Source: Intoshia linei
Taxonomy: Eukaryota; Orthonectida; Rhopaluridae
Reading direction: 5' to 3'
NCBI GenBank assembly: GCA_001642005.1
Contig: LWCA01000009.1
Location: forward strand, 31,278 to 95,277
Length of the DNA stretch: 64,000 nt
Part shown: positions 1-13,217 of the stretch, in pieces
How positions within the stretch are numbered: position 1 is the first letter of the stretch
How the letters are laid out: the number at the start of each line of letters is the position of its first letter
Made by a program: the position numbers and the translations under genes
The notes under the pieces: model-generated
Told to the model about the DNA's origin: nothing
The model's input: the letters and a program-made list of their open reading frames with translations, nothing else
Databases searched by the model: none

Positions 1-31
1 TGAATACAGAATATAAAATATATTTTATGTA

Positions 32-1690
32 TTAATTTAAATATGAGGTGTGGAGTTGTTGAGCAATTTTGATGAGTTCCATATTTCTAACTTTAAGAAT
101 TTTAGAATGAGGGTTTTCCGAATTTTCATTATTTAAATCATAATTATTTTGAAGCATATTTTTGTTTTTATTTAAAACATAGGAAATTAATTGTTGATCT
201 TTTGGAGCATTTGAAACATTCATGCTTAATAAACCATTGGAAGAAATTTTGATTGATTTTTCATCTTTTTTTACACATAAAAACGATTTACTAACAAATC
301 TATTTTCATTTCTAGTTTGATTATATTTTATTTTGTTTATTTTAGGTTTCTTCTTAGTTTTCACATTTTTCTGTGCAGGTTTTTTTTTATCCAAATTTAC
401 CACAGTTTCATCAGAATCAGTATAAAACAAATCTTCGATTTGGTTTTCTTCTTTAGATTTCAAAACTTGTAATCGGTTTGATCGTAATTTTAAATACTCG
501 GCAGTAGAAATTGACACTTGACTTAATCTTGAAGTGTGACCACTTTGAATGGGAATGCTTTCTCCAGCTACATATCTGGTAGCATAAGAATTTGATTTAA
601 TGGCTTGGTTTCTATTTTTCCGTTTTAACGATTTTTGTAAAGTTTTTTGTGATAAATTTAAATTTATCGAATATTGTTGTGCATGTTTACCTTGATAGTA
701 ATATTTCTGATTAGAGTCACATTTTTGATGTGGTGCCAAAATTGAATCTCTCTTCATTTGTACTTGTTTTGCTCGGTTTTCCCAACGATATTTTTGAAGC
801 ATTCGCTCGACAAATTTTCTGTCAAACATGCCAGCCAAGTTTATAGCGTTCAAGCCATCTTTATCACATATATCCAAATTGCTCCCTAAACTATATTGTA
901 TTTTTATAACTTTAGTATAAATCGGTATTATGTTACAAAATCACGACCGAAACTACGCTACTCAATGCCCGATCAATAAAAAACTTGCAACATTCAAACA
1001 AAGTTACGGCGTACCCTATTGGAAAATTCTAAATGTCTCACACGGAACTTTTTAGATTGGATCGTAGTAGTTTTATTCGTTTATTTATCATTTATTTTAA
1101 CATTATGTAAATAAACCTTCATTTAAAAACAACTTAATCATATCTTCAGTTCCAGCAACGGTAGCAGAATGAAGAACCGTACGACCAATTTGTGTAGTAG
1201 CTTCGAGAATACGTTTTCCAAATTTTTGTATAATTTTTTTACTAAATTCAACATTTCCTATTTGAGCAGCAATAAACAAAGCCACAAAGGCCCTTTCATA
1301 TATAACAGCGTCTTTTTGAGATTTATTGAGCCTTTTCAAATGAGGCAACTTATCAGAAACTCCCTTCTGAATAAGCATGTCCCAATTTGATTTATATACA
1401 GAAATTAAAAGGTGTTTCCACATGGTATAGGTGTCAACGCTGATTTCTGCTCCTTCAACAATATCATAATATTTCAAAGTTTTATGAGATTGTAATTCAG
1501 TTTCGTCTAAATACCATAATTTTTGCATATCAATGGGCAATCCGACAATAAGTTCGATTTTCTTTTTCAAATTAATTATCGTTTCATTAATACTTACATT
1601 TTTTAGGTATCTCATGTTTTTGGGACTTTCTTCTACATAACATAAACGCAAACATAGATTAACTTGGTTTTTAAAAAACTTTATAATCAT
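32..1690 (-). CDS. ANKUB1: ANKUB1-like ubiquitin-fold plus ankyrin protein
   Basis: Two exons (1690-1117 and 885-32) join in phase over a 231-nt intron and give 475 aa. Residues about 25-90 resemble the second ubiquitin-like domain of animal ANKUB1, ending in a W-K-H-L-L segment that matches the family's W-K-E-F-L. Ankyrin-like repeats follow at about 130-215 (for example GRTVLHSATVAGTEDMIKLF, then DKDGLNAINLAG across the splice). The C-terminal 250 residues are basic, low in complexity and unassigned. The first ubiquitin-like domain of vertebrate ANKUB1 is missing, so either the gene is shorter or a 5' exon lies above 1690; an in-frame stop sits just upstream of the chosen ATG. The role of the family is poorly known. 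The gene is divergent from the small gene at 1904, 213 bp away. Confidence 0.72.
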
Positions 1691-1903
1691 TGCAAATCTT
1701 CAATCTTCAAATATACACAAATAAATATATTAACAGAGTAGACTATATATAAAGATTCACTATTTTGCTATACTTAGATACATGACTGGATTATTGAGTA
1801 GCAACCTCATTCATTGATTCGGCTAAATGTTTGTTACTTAGTTTCAGAAAAACAATTTCAATTTTATTTTTAATTGATCCTTTAATTAGTTTAAGTTTTT
1901 AAA

Positions 1904-2300
1904 ATGAAATGTACTCAAGTTTTAATAAAAGGTGAGAAAATTTTAATTACATTAGTTAGCCTTAAAGTTATCATACTGATTTAATTTTATTATTATCAGA
2001 ACCCAAAAAACGAAACAAAAGAAAGAATCCGGTAATATCCAAAACTCATAATAATGAATTTGAGGTAGCACCATATATTCCACCATTTATGAGGGGAGGA
2101 AGTGTTGCTATAAATTCTACTGCAAGATTACCATTAGTTCCTAGGCCTAGGTGTCTGGTATGTTCACATGGCTTAAATTGGTTTTTTCTTGAAGAAGACT
2201 GGACTACTTGTCATTGTGCCCTTCGCGAACGGTATGTTTCATTAGTTTTCTGTTATTGTATTTATTATTATTTAGATTTTTGAATCGTGTTGAAGATTAA
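1904..2300 (+). CDS. Small unknown three-exon protein, Cys-rich C-terminus
   Basis: Exons 1904-1931, 2000-2231 and 2276-2300 join in phase through GT-AG introns of 68 and 44 nt and give a 94-residue protein ending in a clean stop. The N-terminus is basic (KEPKKRNKRK), followed by a proline-rich stretch (APYIPPFMRGG) and a C-x2-C ... C-H-C pattern near the end that could bind a metal. A possible 37-nt intron (GTATGT...TTGAAG) inside exon 2 cannot be excluded; removing it would change the C-terminus and lose the Cys pattern. I do not recognise the family. The gene is divergent from the ANKUB1-like gene and lies 5' of the integrin alpha tail on the same strand, with no join visible between them. 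Confidence 0.5.
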
Positions 2301-3062
2301 TAGTTCACAAAATTTGCTATTTGTTTATTTGTATACTTTAGTCGTATATTAAATTATTTATATTGAAATATCCAAAATTTTTAATTATAAAGTAATATCT
2401 CGATTTAGTCACGTTCGATTACTTAAATTTTAGTTTATTTAGAAACAATTTTAAGCCAAAAATATTTTTTGTAATCATAGATATGTAATTTTAACTTTAC
2501 AAAGATTTCTAATGGACATTGTATAATGTTCATAAGTATTTATTTTAATCATGTCAAATTAATTAATTATGTCAAAAATAAGTACTCATAAATACCATAG
2601 ATAATTTTAGTCAATATTTTACTTGTAATTTTTCATTTGCTTAATAAAGTGATGTTTTAATAAATTTATATTTTATAAAAAGACACTATATCGTTTAATT
2701 TGGATCACTTTAAATTTATTAATTAATTATTTTTTTAATTATGCCATAAAAAATTATAATTGTAAAGAGAGTTTATTGATTTTTACAAACATTTGGAAAA
2801 TCATAGTGAATTATATAAAAAAATAATTTGCAATGATAAATACCAATAAAATTAACATTTCATATTTTAAATTGTTAGAACTTTCAATTCAAATTTTATT
2901 GTTTTTTTTTAAGACATTTCGAAAAGTACTTATTTAGTACTTATAAAATCTGGACACTATTTTAGTACGTTAAAAATATGGTCGCACTACTTTAACCAAT
3001 CTTTGATATATTTTAGAGTCCATAGAATAGTAATTTTAAATAAAGTATATTTAATAATTTAG
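2301..3062. repeat. AT-rich gap with degenerate foldback element
   Basis: No coding exon was found here on either strand, including the integrin propeller exons expected upstream of 3063. About 2405-2500 resembles the left half of the foldback repeat at 49145-49310 (shared TTTAGTTTATTT and TTTTAAGCC). About 2930-2990 reads like a decayed, inverted counterpart with GTACTTA/TTAGTACG motifs. The whole is probably an old MITE. Confidence 0.35.
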
Positions 3063-3734
3063 GATACACTGAAAATTGATAAAAGTAAATTTAACATTTC
3101 TAGAACTTATATTACAAGTGAGGATGGATATAATTTGGTAATAAAATACATGTTTATAATAAATATAGTGTTAGATTTGTGATTCAAATAATTTGATAAA
3201 ATGTCGCAATATTCACTGTAATATAATAAAAATTTCTGCATTTTCAACTGTACTTATTCGATTCATAACACGATTCTACAATCATACAGTTCAAAAAGTA
3301 TTTATAACACATTTAATTATAATTTTATCTATATTTTTGTGAATAATAATTGGAACAATATTTCAATAGATGTTTCCAAAATATCAAAAAGTATTTTTAA
3401 ATGTAGATGTGGATGTATTATATCAAAATAATTCTATTTTTGAAATTAGGGCAAATACAAATGTGGTAAATGGATATTATTTATTTTGGGATCATTAAAA
3501 TTTAGATTCGTATTATATTACAACTATTGATTAAAGAAACTTTGTGGACAATTCCTTTATGGGTTATTACTTTATCTTCAGTTATTGGCATCGTGCTTTT
3601 ATTAATTATTGTTTTTGTTTTATGGAAGGTAATATCAAAAATATTAATAATGCATACATTTTGTATAGTGCAACTACTTTCGAAGAAATAAAAATACATT
3701 TTTTATTGAAGAAAATCAATTAATTAAAGACTAA
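3063..3734 (+). pseudogene. Integrin alpha, C-terminal exons only
   Basis: Five small exons (3063-3137, 3175-3297, 3370-3465, 3506-3628, 3669-3734) join in phase to about 160 residues. They carry a stalk-like segment with two nearby Cys (CRNIHC), a glycosylation motif (FYNHT), then ETLWTIPLWVITLSS and a single hydrophobic membrane helix, then W-K-C-N-Y-F-R-R-N-K before the stop. The W-K plus membrane-proximal basic motif is the position of GFFKR in integrin alpha chains, here NYFRR. Splice sites and frame are intact, so the fragment is not obviously dead. However, no beta-propeller exon is visible in the 760 bp upstream and another gene lies beyond. It is therefore a truncated copy, a gene with a very distant 5' part, or an assembly gap. 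It is convergent with the M13 gene ending at 3811. Confidence 0.62.
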
Positions 3735-3810
3735 AGGATTTCGTTTAATTTGAACAAAACTACAGAAATTTAATTGTAATTTGTAAATGAAATATAATTT
3801 TTATTTTAAT

Positions 3811-6800
3811 CTACCAAAGTTTACATTTTTTTGTTGGATTCATATTAGAGTTTGTTTTACATTTGAACGTTTTTGAAAAATAATCTATAGTTGATAGTAC
3901 TGCGTTTACTCTATATTGAACAATTAATACAGGGGTTAAATTAAATTTCAGTTCAAATTAGGGTTTTTCCGATTCAATTTAACTTATAATTTATACATTT
4001 TATACCGTTTGTATAACTATTTTTAAATATATGGCTTACATTATTAATTTATCTTATTTAGTTCACCGCATAATTTTTTCATAAATTGATTTAAAAATAC
4101 ATATATTTGATTGTTAATTCAAAAATAAATGTAATTTTATAAAAAATTATTTTCCCACCACTAAAAAAGAGATATCGTCAAAGCTGGTAAACACTGGTTT
4201 AGTATATTTTTCAGTATACTAATTCATTAATTTCATTTGAAATACAAATAAAATATGAAAATCACTCTTTAATTGAATTAAGATCATAACTTGAATTTTG
4301 TGATTCAAATTGAATTAAAAAACTATAATTTGAATTAAATACATATAAGAATATCATAATATATCACCAAATTTATATTATATTAAATTATAGAAAATCC
4401 AACCATTACCTGTATTATTTAAACTGAGGGTCCTGCTAATTAAATACAAATTTATTTTTTTTCAAATTATTTTTGAAATGAAGCAGTAGAGTCCTGCACG
4501 GGCTAACATTCATCAATTCTTATCCGCGAGTGATTATGAAAATTTTTCATTAATTGCTTATTAAAAAGTTTTTTCTAATCCACCCCTAGCAGGGATGTAG
4601 CTATGGTAATAAGTTATTACAAAGTTGTTATTTGAATTTGAGCAAATCATAAATTAATGTGGTTAAGATTCTTAACCCTAGATTCGACAATGCAATCCAT
4701 ATGAACGATTTACATCAGGGGTTCATGAGCGGATGAAACCCCGTAGGACTGTAAGATCCCGTATACGATTAGTGAACTATGGCACTGGAGAACTCGAATA
4801 GATACAAACTGCAATGGAATTGACTATAAGCACCTGCAGTGGTTGAAAAGACCATATCTAATGTAATACCTGTAAATCATAGGTGAATGACTATTCAATT
4901 TTCTACGGTTTTCGATTATTTCAAAATTATGAGAATTACACCAATTCTAAATTCATATCATTTAAAATAAAAATGAATTACTTGAGCATATGATATAAAA
5001 AATATTTGTTGCGGTGTAAAATTTTTATAACTAATTAATTTTGGTTCACTTTTTCTATTTAGAGCTTTTAATAAGGCTTTAAAAGCAACAGTTACACCAT
5101 TGATATCTGAAAAATTTTCTGAACTTGTCCTAGTTGAATTCATTGGTGTTGTAGTATTTATAAATTGTGTATAATGATCGACAATACAAACTTTTCGTTT
5201 ATTAAATTCATCTTTGAACTCATCATCCAACCAATTTTCTAGGACACCGTTTTCGTTATACTGACTACCTAAAATTATTAATAGATCAACAAATAAATTA
5301 TAATATTTTACATTTTCAAAGTTTTTTAAAATAATGTTTTAATATAAAGTACCAATAGTGTCAATACTATGTGATATTTCGTGACCAATAACCATACCAA
5401 TTTTTCCATAGTTTACACTGGCCCTATTTTAAAAAATTATATATAAGTTTAGTGGTTATCATAAATGTTGTCAAAAAGTGCTTCGCTATTGATGACATAT
5501 TTCATAAATTGAATTCTAATTTAAAAAGAAAATTACATGGGAACATTTTGATAGTAGAATGGAGGATGAAGTATTCCATATGATAAAAGAATTGCATTGG
5601 TCTTGAGCATATAAAAAGCTTCAGCTGAATGAGTATTGACAATAAATCTATAATGAATGCATAAAAATAATAAAATAATACTTTTTTTCGTAGTTTTTGA
5701 TAGAAAAAAGTTGTGCACATTTTTGAGCAATAAACTGATGAACTTTAAAGAATGATTCAAGAAATGTATTCTTTGGTTTTAGTTCTAAACGTTTATAGTA
5801 TGATTCTATCAGAGTCTTATTAAGAAGAAATTTTGATTGTATAACTGTGGGTTTTATTAATAAAACTTTGTCAATTATTTTTTGTTTCGTTTCATCCTTA
5901 ACCCATGATGATTTATTTATAATCCGTATAAATGAATTTCTAGTGTTGTTATACATATCATCAATGTCTTCAATAATTTGTTGTGCGTCCCTAAACATTT
6001 AGTTATTATAAAAAAGTATATACTCTGTTTTCAAAAAGGCCGACCCAGCTACAAGCGGAAATTGTCGAATTGATAAATCCAAACAATAATTGTGGACGCC
6101 ACTTTTATTTGCAAGAATTGAATTTTTAAATATTGTATATAATATCATTTGTTTTTGATTATAGTAAGGTGCAAATGAAAAGAAACCATCCCACAGAACA
6201 TAGTTTAGTAAATCTCTAAAGAAAATTACAAATTATGTAAATAAATATTTTAAAACTTTTGTTGTGTTTGCTTTAGGAGCTTATTCAAATTTTCAAAATA
6301 TTTTAGATCGTACACTTCGAATGTATACTTTTTATTTATATTTGGGAACAAATAATTGAAATATTTCTCAAAATTGATCTAAAATAAATGAAAATGAAAT
6401 GTAATGTTTTAAAATTACAAAATTTAAAACATTGGAAATTTGTTTTAAATTGTATTTTTTGACGTTTTTCTTTATGTCTTTCAAGACACTATTCGACTTA
6501 ATTTGGTCTATAGAATCTGTTAATAGTGATATTTTGTTTGCCGTGTCATTTAGAATTGAAATGGATGTATTCGTATAACCCATATTAATAAACGATTCAA
6601 ATATATATTTTTTATAATTTAATAAAAATAATGTTGAATTTTTCAAATTCATAGAAATTGGGAATATCTAAATAAAAGTTGCATTTAAAAATTTTTACAT
6701 TACATTAATCGTTAATTCTTCACTTTCTTCATTTATATAAAATTGAAAGAAACTGCTCATTCCTGTCATATTCAAGCTTTTTGCCATAGTTTGTTCCAAC

Positions 6801-7349
6801 TTTAAATTGTGCCCAAATCTGGTATCGAAAGAGTAATAGGAACCATAGGTATTTAAAAGTTGATGATAATAATCCGGAGGAGCATCTTTATGATTGAGAC
6901 ATTTTAAGTAAAATGTACTCATTTTCTTTAAGGCTAACGTTTCATTATAATTCGTCATATTTTGTAGCAATTTCTAAAAATTGTAGCTTTAAAAATATAA
7001 AAATTACTTGTCGTATAATGTATTTGTGTTCGTTCTTTATTTGTTCAAAATTATTTAAATTGTTATAATATTTGAGACCTTTGTGAACGTTTTTATAATT
7101 TCCACAAGAATATTCATAAAAATTTTCACACGGATCTACTGATCGATTCATGTAACTGTTCATATCTACATTCAACGATAAACACTCATTTGTTAGACAT
7201 GTCTAAATAAAAATAAATCTCTACTGATGACTGTTTACCTTGCTTCCAATATTGTAGTATATTAAAATCGCAATCAACGATACCAACAAAATTACAATGA
7301 AAAAAATATACACCGATTTTTGTGAATTGACACCTTTTTTATCATCCAT
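3811..7349 (-). CDS. Neprilysin-like M13 metallopeptidase, copy 1
   Basis: Type II membrane zinc peptidase of family M13, which cleaves peptides outside the cell. ATG at 7349 gives a short cytoplasmic tail, a signal-anchor (VYIFFIVILLVSLIAILIYY) and then the family start (SVDPCENFYEYSCGNY). Later exons give VNTHSAEAFY, the zinc site HEISH at about 5369-5383, ENFSD with the third zinc-ligand Glu at about 5110, and N-W-C ... HSP. The last exon (3811-3910) ends CKLW, the family C-terminus. The exon before it (about 4874-4934) is separated by a roughly 960-nt intron. The usual E-N-I-A-D-N-G-G reads ENFSDINGV and the substrate-side region is divergent, so activity or specificity may differ. Its paralogue starts upstream on the same strand. 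Not every internal splice join was resolved. Confidence 0.8.
3911..4873. other. Long last intron of M13 copy 1, with GC-richer insert
   Basis: This intron separates the HSP-coding exon from the CKLW-coding last exon. About 4425-4510 has GGGTCCTGC-type hAT-end-like words, and 4600-4870 is richer in GC than its surroundings without a readable frame. It looks like a transposon insertion that lengthened an originally tiny intron. 4176-4200 holds a GGTAAACACTGG word like other hAT ends in the window. Confidence 0.35.
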
Positions 7350-7504
7350 TTTGTAACTTTTATATTGTAAAAATCAATCAATCAATCTACGACCAACTAA
7401 ATTAATCTGATAATAATTAATACATAACTATCCAATTTCCAAATTCGATACTAATACAATTAATAAATAGACTAATAAAAAATTTTTAATATAATTTTCA
7501 CAAA

Positions 7505-10500
7505 CTACCACAACTCGCATTTTTGTTCTGGATTCATTGGAGAGTTGACTTTACAATTAAATGCATTCGAAAATTCATTAGTATTTCTTAACACTGCGTT
7601 TACGCGAATGTGGGGTGGTGAATGATTATCATGATTTATCATTATTTTATAAGCGTCTATGGGATATTTGTGACACCATATCTAAAAATTGTAAAATGCA
7701 AGTATAAACTAACCTGAGCAAACGAAAGAAAAAATATTTGATCGTATGTCGCATTAGAAAAACCAATTAGTTTCACGTCTTCCTCACTTTTTTGTTTCAG
7801 AGTCTTTACAGTTTGAAAGGCTAATTTTATTCCACCCAAATCCGCTATATTCTCGGAAACAGTATTAGTACCATTCAGTTGTACTCCATCAATGGTGTAG
7901 TCGTTGAAATGGTTAATGATACAGTCTTTTCTTTTATTAAATTCCCCAGTAAAATCTGCGTCCCACCAATTAATTAAACTTCCATCCTGGTTATATTGAC
8001 CACCTAGTAAATATATTCAATAGTTCATGTCGTGGCAGTGTCATCTCTACACTTTTTCAGATATAGAAAATACTTCCTAATAAAAAATTCTGAAAAAATG
8101 GACTGTTTTGAGAGTTTTAAATACTGGTCACAATATTGTAAACTTAAATTTTTAACTTGACGAATTAAACATTTTCTCTGACAATCGTATGTAGAAAAAT
8201 TACCAACATTATCTATACTGTGTGTCAATTCATGCGAAATGATCATACCCATTGCACCATAATTAACACTATTTCTAAAATACATGTATATTGGGAACAA
8301 AATAAGGTACATTCCAATGTCACTATAAAAAAATGGAGCAGAGAGAATTCCAGCAGGTAAAACTATTCTATTTATTGTACCAGTATAATACGCGTTAACA
8401 ATACTCGAACCAATTAGCCATCTAGTTAATATTAAACACGAAATAATAGACTACCTATTTTTGTTAGTTTTCAAAATCAACGTTTGAGCTATTAAGTCAG
8501 AATTATGATGAGTTATTTTTAAAAATAAATCCAAAAATGAGTCATCAGGGTCGTAGTTAAAATCTTTATAATAGTAATCCAATTCCGCCGTCGTGTTTAA
8601 AAAATCTGGTTGATATATCATTGGTATTATGGAAGATATTTTGGCACTAATTTTTTCAGTCATTTTTTCACTTATCCAGTTAAATGATGAAATTCTTTTT
8701 TTGAATTCTTGTTTTAAATTGGAAATCATTTTTTGTGTTTTTTCAATAATTTTTTGAGATTTTCTAAACAATTAGTTATATTTATTTTCACATTACGTTG
8801 TATCCACGAAAGCAGCACCTGCCGCAATAGGCATTTTCATAGAACATAATGTTAAACATGTTGACCATCGTGACAGTTCAGTCATTTTTCCTCTAATTTG
8901 ATAATTGTAGTGAGATTTTAACAATCTTTGTTTTTCACTGTAAAATGAAGAGATTGAAGTGAACGTTGTCCATAAAATGTAATCATTCAAAGACCTAAAA
9001 ATACATTAAATAATTTCATCAATTATATTGTGTATCAGGGTCCTCAAATTTTTGGTAGATGACACATTTTATAATTTTAATAGTTTTATGGGCACCAAAT
9101 GTATCGTTTACTTAAGTGTTTCTCAACTGTGTGCGAGAAAATGTTATGAAAGACGGGGTTAGTTACATTAGATTTTTTTGTTTTTTGTACGAAACTACTT
9201 TTTAAATTTCCTTTACAAAATCTTCTACTATACATGTAGTAAAGATTTTCAGTAAGCACCCAAAAATATAATATTTACTATTTTGTTATTTGGTTGTACG
9301 CCAACATTTTTAGTTGCTTTCAAATCAGCCCGAATGGAAAAAAGGTTGATAAGCATTTCACTAATTATATATAAGATTTAATCTCTACGTATGTATGATA
9401 CCGTTTAATTAAATAATTAAGCATTCGAGAATTTAAAAAATGTTTTATGAAATTTGCAACCATTCCTAAAGTTAAACCTAACAAAATTGAGTAAAAGCGA
9501 TATAACTATTTAATTTTGTATTACGATACATTTTGATCAAATCCTTATTAACGAATCAGATTTATTTATGGAACCAAAAAACCCGTCATTAAAAATGTAT
9601 CTATAATCTTATAATCTATTTATAATTTATTAATAGTTTTTCACATAATGGCGAAGTAATAGTAGTGTTATTAAGCCATAGTGCACACGATGAAAAATCA
9701 ATCCACTATTCACAAGTAAAAGCGTTAAATGAATGTTTAAATCAGTCATATTATTACAAAACTATAATATGATTTTACAGTCAATCCTGTTCACCATGAA
9801 AACTTACCATAACTCTTCTTTTTTTATCTGAACATAATTTTCAGCATTTTTTGTACAACTTTTTCATTGTTCACTTACCACTATAATATGAACAGTGTTA
9901 AATGTTATGACCACTATGAAAACTAATAACATTTGGTTCCATCATGTTCACGTTGAACAGGATTGGATATATAACTAAAAAAGTTTTAAATACACAAGCT
10001 TAAGATATATTACGATTACGTAAGCTTGAATCACAAAAATCATCGTTTGATTCTATAAATACAATGTAATCTTAATTTATAAAAAAATTTTTGGGAGGGC
10101 CCATAATGTCGCTTAGTCCGGGTCTACTGCTGGCTCTTCATGGCGCTGCATCCAGTTATGATATGTTAAATGGTCATTTAAATGTTTATACAATCATATT
10201 TTTATCCACAATTTGATCGACAATAGGAATTTTGGAATTAACGACTTTGGACGTGGTTTAATTTTGGTACAGGGAAAAGATTAGTCAAAACTATTTCTAA
10301 TTGTTTTACTTTTTTAACAAAATTTGTCATAATTTAAACTTAATTAAACTAAAGTGAGCGAAACAATGATGAAGACGTGAAGGTATAATTATGGAGCTTT
10401 CAATAATAAACAATGGGAGGAGTTTCATATTGAAAATACAATAGATTAGAAACAAAAAACGTACAAAATTGACTGTATAACAAATTTTCATAAAATATGG

Positions 10501-13217
10501 TGGTTCGACATGAAAGGTTGATCATCATAAATCAAAGTATGTATAATCCTTTCTAATGATTATAAACTAGTTAAAAAAATTTTATTTAGAAATCAAAAAA
10601 ATTTAATTACGTTAACTTAAATTTTTAAATACTAAAAATTGCGTTAAAATTTATTTGGACTTTGACCATATTTCATAATATTGATAACAATAAATGATTT
10701 CAAAATTAATCTAAAACAATTTTACAAAATTTAAATCTATTTTTCTAGTCATTGCAAAAGGTGTAAAATGGACTATTAATGAATAATTATAAATTTCTGC
10801 ATATCATTACTATACAAATGGGCAAAATGCGCCTACAATTTTTTTTATTGTTATGTTAATGATTGATTAAAGATTTATATTATAATGTCAAGTCCCAAAT
10901 TGGTGAACCAAAGAGAATACTGTGTGTAAAATCATTTTGAAATTTGAACATTATGCGGGTCAATCGTTAATTGTTTTCATTCGATTTTCCCGTATAAATT
11001 GACATTGTTCTCCGTTTTGGTGCATGCTGATTTAATCGAAAAATGGTCATAATTTTGTTTTTCCAGGATCATTTGGTACTTTCGTGCGGTGACCCATTCT
11101 TCACACTTCACAAACATCGGGTTTTTATCTGTCCGCATAAAAAAAAATCACAAATTAATAGTTGTTTGATACATTATCTTGTGCGCTTTTATAAAATTGT
11201 AGTTCTGTTCGTTTTTCGTACATATACCTTTCTTTTTGTAAAGCATTCCCTCAAAATTTTGTCAATGAAGAATATTACTTTACCTATTCCATTCCACTTT
11301 TGCCTGATATCGAGCATTCCCAAACTCTTTTACATTAGCGGTCACTTTTTCTAATTCAAATTAAAAATTCACCTACAGTTTTTTGTTCATTTCATAATAG
11401 TTTTTAATTATTGTATATAGGCCTAAGTCTTACGTATTATATATAATATAGTCATAATCAAAGGCAATTAGAAGATTACATGAAAAATGGATTCCCTATT
11501 TATTTAATCCTATTAAATTTTAGATATATGATGTGATATTGTGTCTTAAATTAAGACAAGTAATATTAAGACTCTTAATATTACTTAAAGTGTTCCAATT
11601 AGTGATACACATGTTTGCATTTTGATGTCAGTAAACATCTGTAGGGATGTAAAATATCGATATGATATTCATAGATCTATGAACTAATGTTTCAGTAAAA
11701 GAATTTATTAGTATAAGTTGATTACTAACATGTCATAATTATTAATCTTTCTCTTATAATAAGGGAAACATTGGTAAATAGAAGTAACTACAACCATGTA
11801 TAAAACAGAAATTTCAATGTAACCTAAATGTACATAAGCGATTTTCAAAATTTTGATATTGTGACCAAAAGCTAAGTTCTAATTACCGAAAGTCAATATT
11901 ATATTCAAAGTTCATAAAGCTGTAAATAATATTACTGGAGAATTCATGAAACCACTATTTTTTCCCACACAAAATATTATATTTCTTATTAAAAATTTTT
12001 TAATTGATATAAACCTTTCATCCACATTATATAGCATATAATTGACATTTTTAAGAAAAGGCACAGTGTGAGTTTCAAACATGACGTTATCATTTATATT
12101 TGGATAAACATAATTAAAAAGTTTTTTCACATCAAGCTAAAAAAATATAATTGAATTTACAAAATCATACCATATCGATAATATTTGCTAGATGAGACAA
12201 ATTAAACCTAGTAAAAGTTTTTTTTGGATTTTGAATATGATCAAAACTATTAATATTAGATAATTGATGTTCAATATTAACAATATTTGTCGCGGTTTGG
12301 TTTAGAACACTAAATGGTGTGTTTGTGTATCCCATATCAATTAACGAATCGATGATATATGCGGCATATATATTACGAACAGTTTCATTGTTGTAATAAT
12401 ATTTAGAAAATTGAAGTGTTATTGAAGAAAGCTACGTTTATATTATGTAAACCTGAATAATTAAATATTACGTTGATAACGTGTTCATTATTATTTTGTT
12501 CACTTATCATAACGTTGAAAGAAAAAAAGTGGGTAGTACTGGTTTGATTATACGTAGTTGCAATAATGTGTTCTAGATTAATACCATCTTGATGAAAACG
12601 ATCATCGAAAGAAAAATATCCACCGATATTTCCAAGGAATTGTAAATAAAAGCCGTTCGTGTGCTTGTAACTGTTTGTACACTTTTCAAAAAAAGATTTT
12701 ATATACAAAATAGCACTGGAATTTTTATTTTTATAAGTATGATTGTCCTCTAAAAGTTTCTAAAAACTATAATAATGACCACCAGCTATTACCTTCCGTA
12801 TAAGTAATTTGTTGTATTCCGTAAGTATCGTAAAAGCAGAGTATCTGTAAAAGTTGGGTGGTATACCATGATCTTCTGCAAAGTTTCCGCAGGCATGTTC
12901 GTAAAAATTATCACATGGATCAACTGATTTGTCCATATATGAACTCATATGCGCGCTTAATTGAAAACACTCGTCTGTCGAGCAAATCTGTGCAGCTATA
13001 CATTTGTAAAAAAAATAAATACTTTAATATCTTGGTGAAATTTGATTATATAAGAGGCAATAATAACCCCTATCAAGATAAGAATTATAATAGCAAAACT
13101 CAGGTTTGTTCGTGTAAATTTATATTTTCTGGGTTTTGATTTTTTTGCGACATTTCTGCGAATTTAAAATAATAATAAATTATAATAATATTACATTATT
13201 TTTTCTTTAGGCATCAT
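7505..13217 (-). CDS. Neprilysin-like M13 metallopeptidase, copy 2
   Basis: Second M13 zinc peptidase. A short first exon (ATG at 13217) joins in phase over a 39-nt intron to a basic tail and a signal-anchor (LSFAIIILILIGVIIASYII). Then come CSTDECFQL, the family start SVDPCDNFYEHACGNF, the alpha-helical half, VNAYYTGTINRIVLPAG, NYGAMGMIISHELTHSIDN with the HExxH zinc site (HELTH at about 8225), ENIADLGG with the third zinc ligand, and the end CELW. All core residues are kept, so it should be catalytically competent. The exon at 11887-11919 joins in phase with the one starting at 8994, across a 2.9-kb transposon-filled intron. It is a tandem paralogue of the gene at 3811-7349, only 156 bp upstream of that gene's ATG. 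Confidence 0.82.
8995..11886. other. 2.9-kb intron of M13 copy 2, repeat-filled
   Basis: No conserved coding was seen. It contains a MITE with perfect 12-bp ends (9782-9965), hAT-end-like sequence near 9030-9110, and a region around 11070-11350 that is open on the + strand for 103 codons but looks like transposon DNA (it ends in a CATTCCCAAACTC-type hAT word). Polyacidic or family motifs are absent. Confidence 0.45.
9782..9965. mobile_element. Short MITE with 12-bp perfect inverted ends
   Basis: Ends CAATCCTGTTCA (9782-9793) and TGAACAGGATTG (9954-9965) are perfect inverted repeats around about 184 bp without a reading frame. Internal copies of TGTTCAC and GAACAGTG suggest sub-terminal repeats. 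It lies in the long intron of M13 copy 2. The superfamily is not clear. Confidence 0.6.

Noticed and set aside
1169-1390. + strand frame over the ANKUB1 gene
   Set aside because: Antisense shadow of the ankyrin-coding exon.
11043-11354. 103-codon + strand frame in the M13 copy 2 intron
   Set aside because: No family motif, skewed composition, and it sits in repeat-like DNA ending in a hAT-type word; most likely chance.
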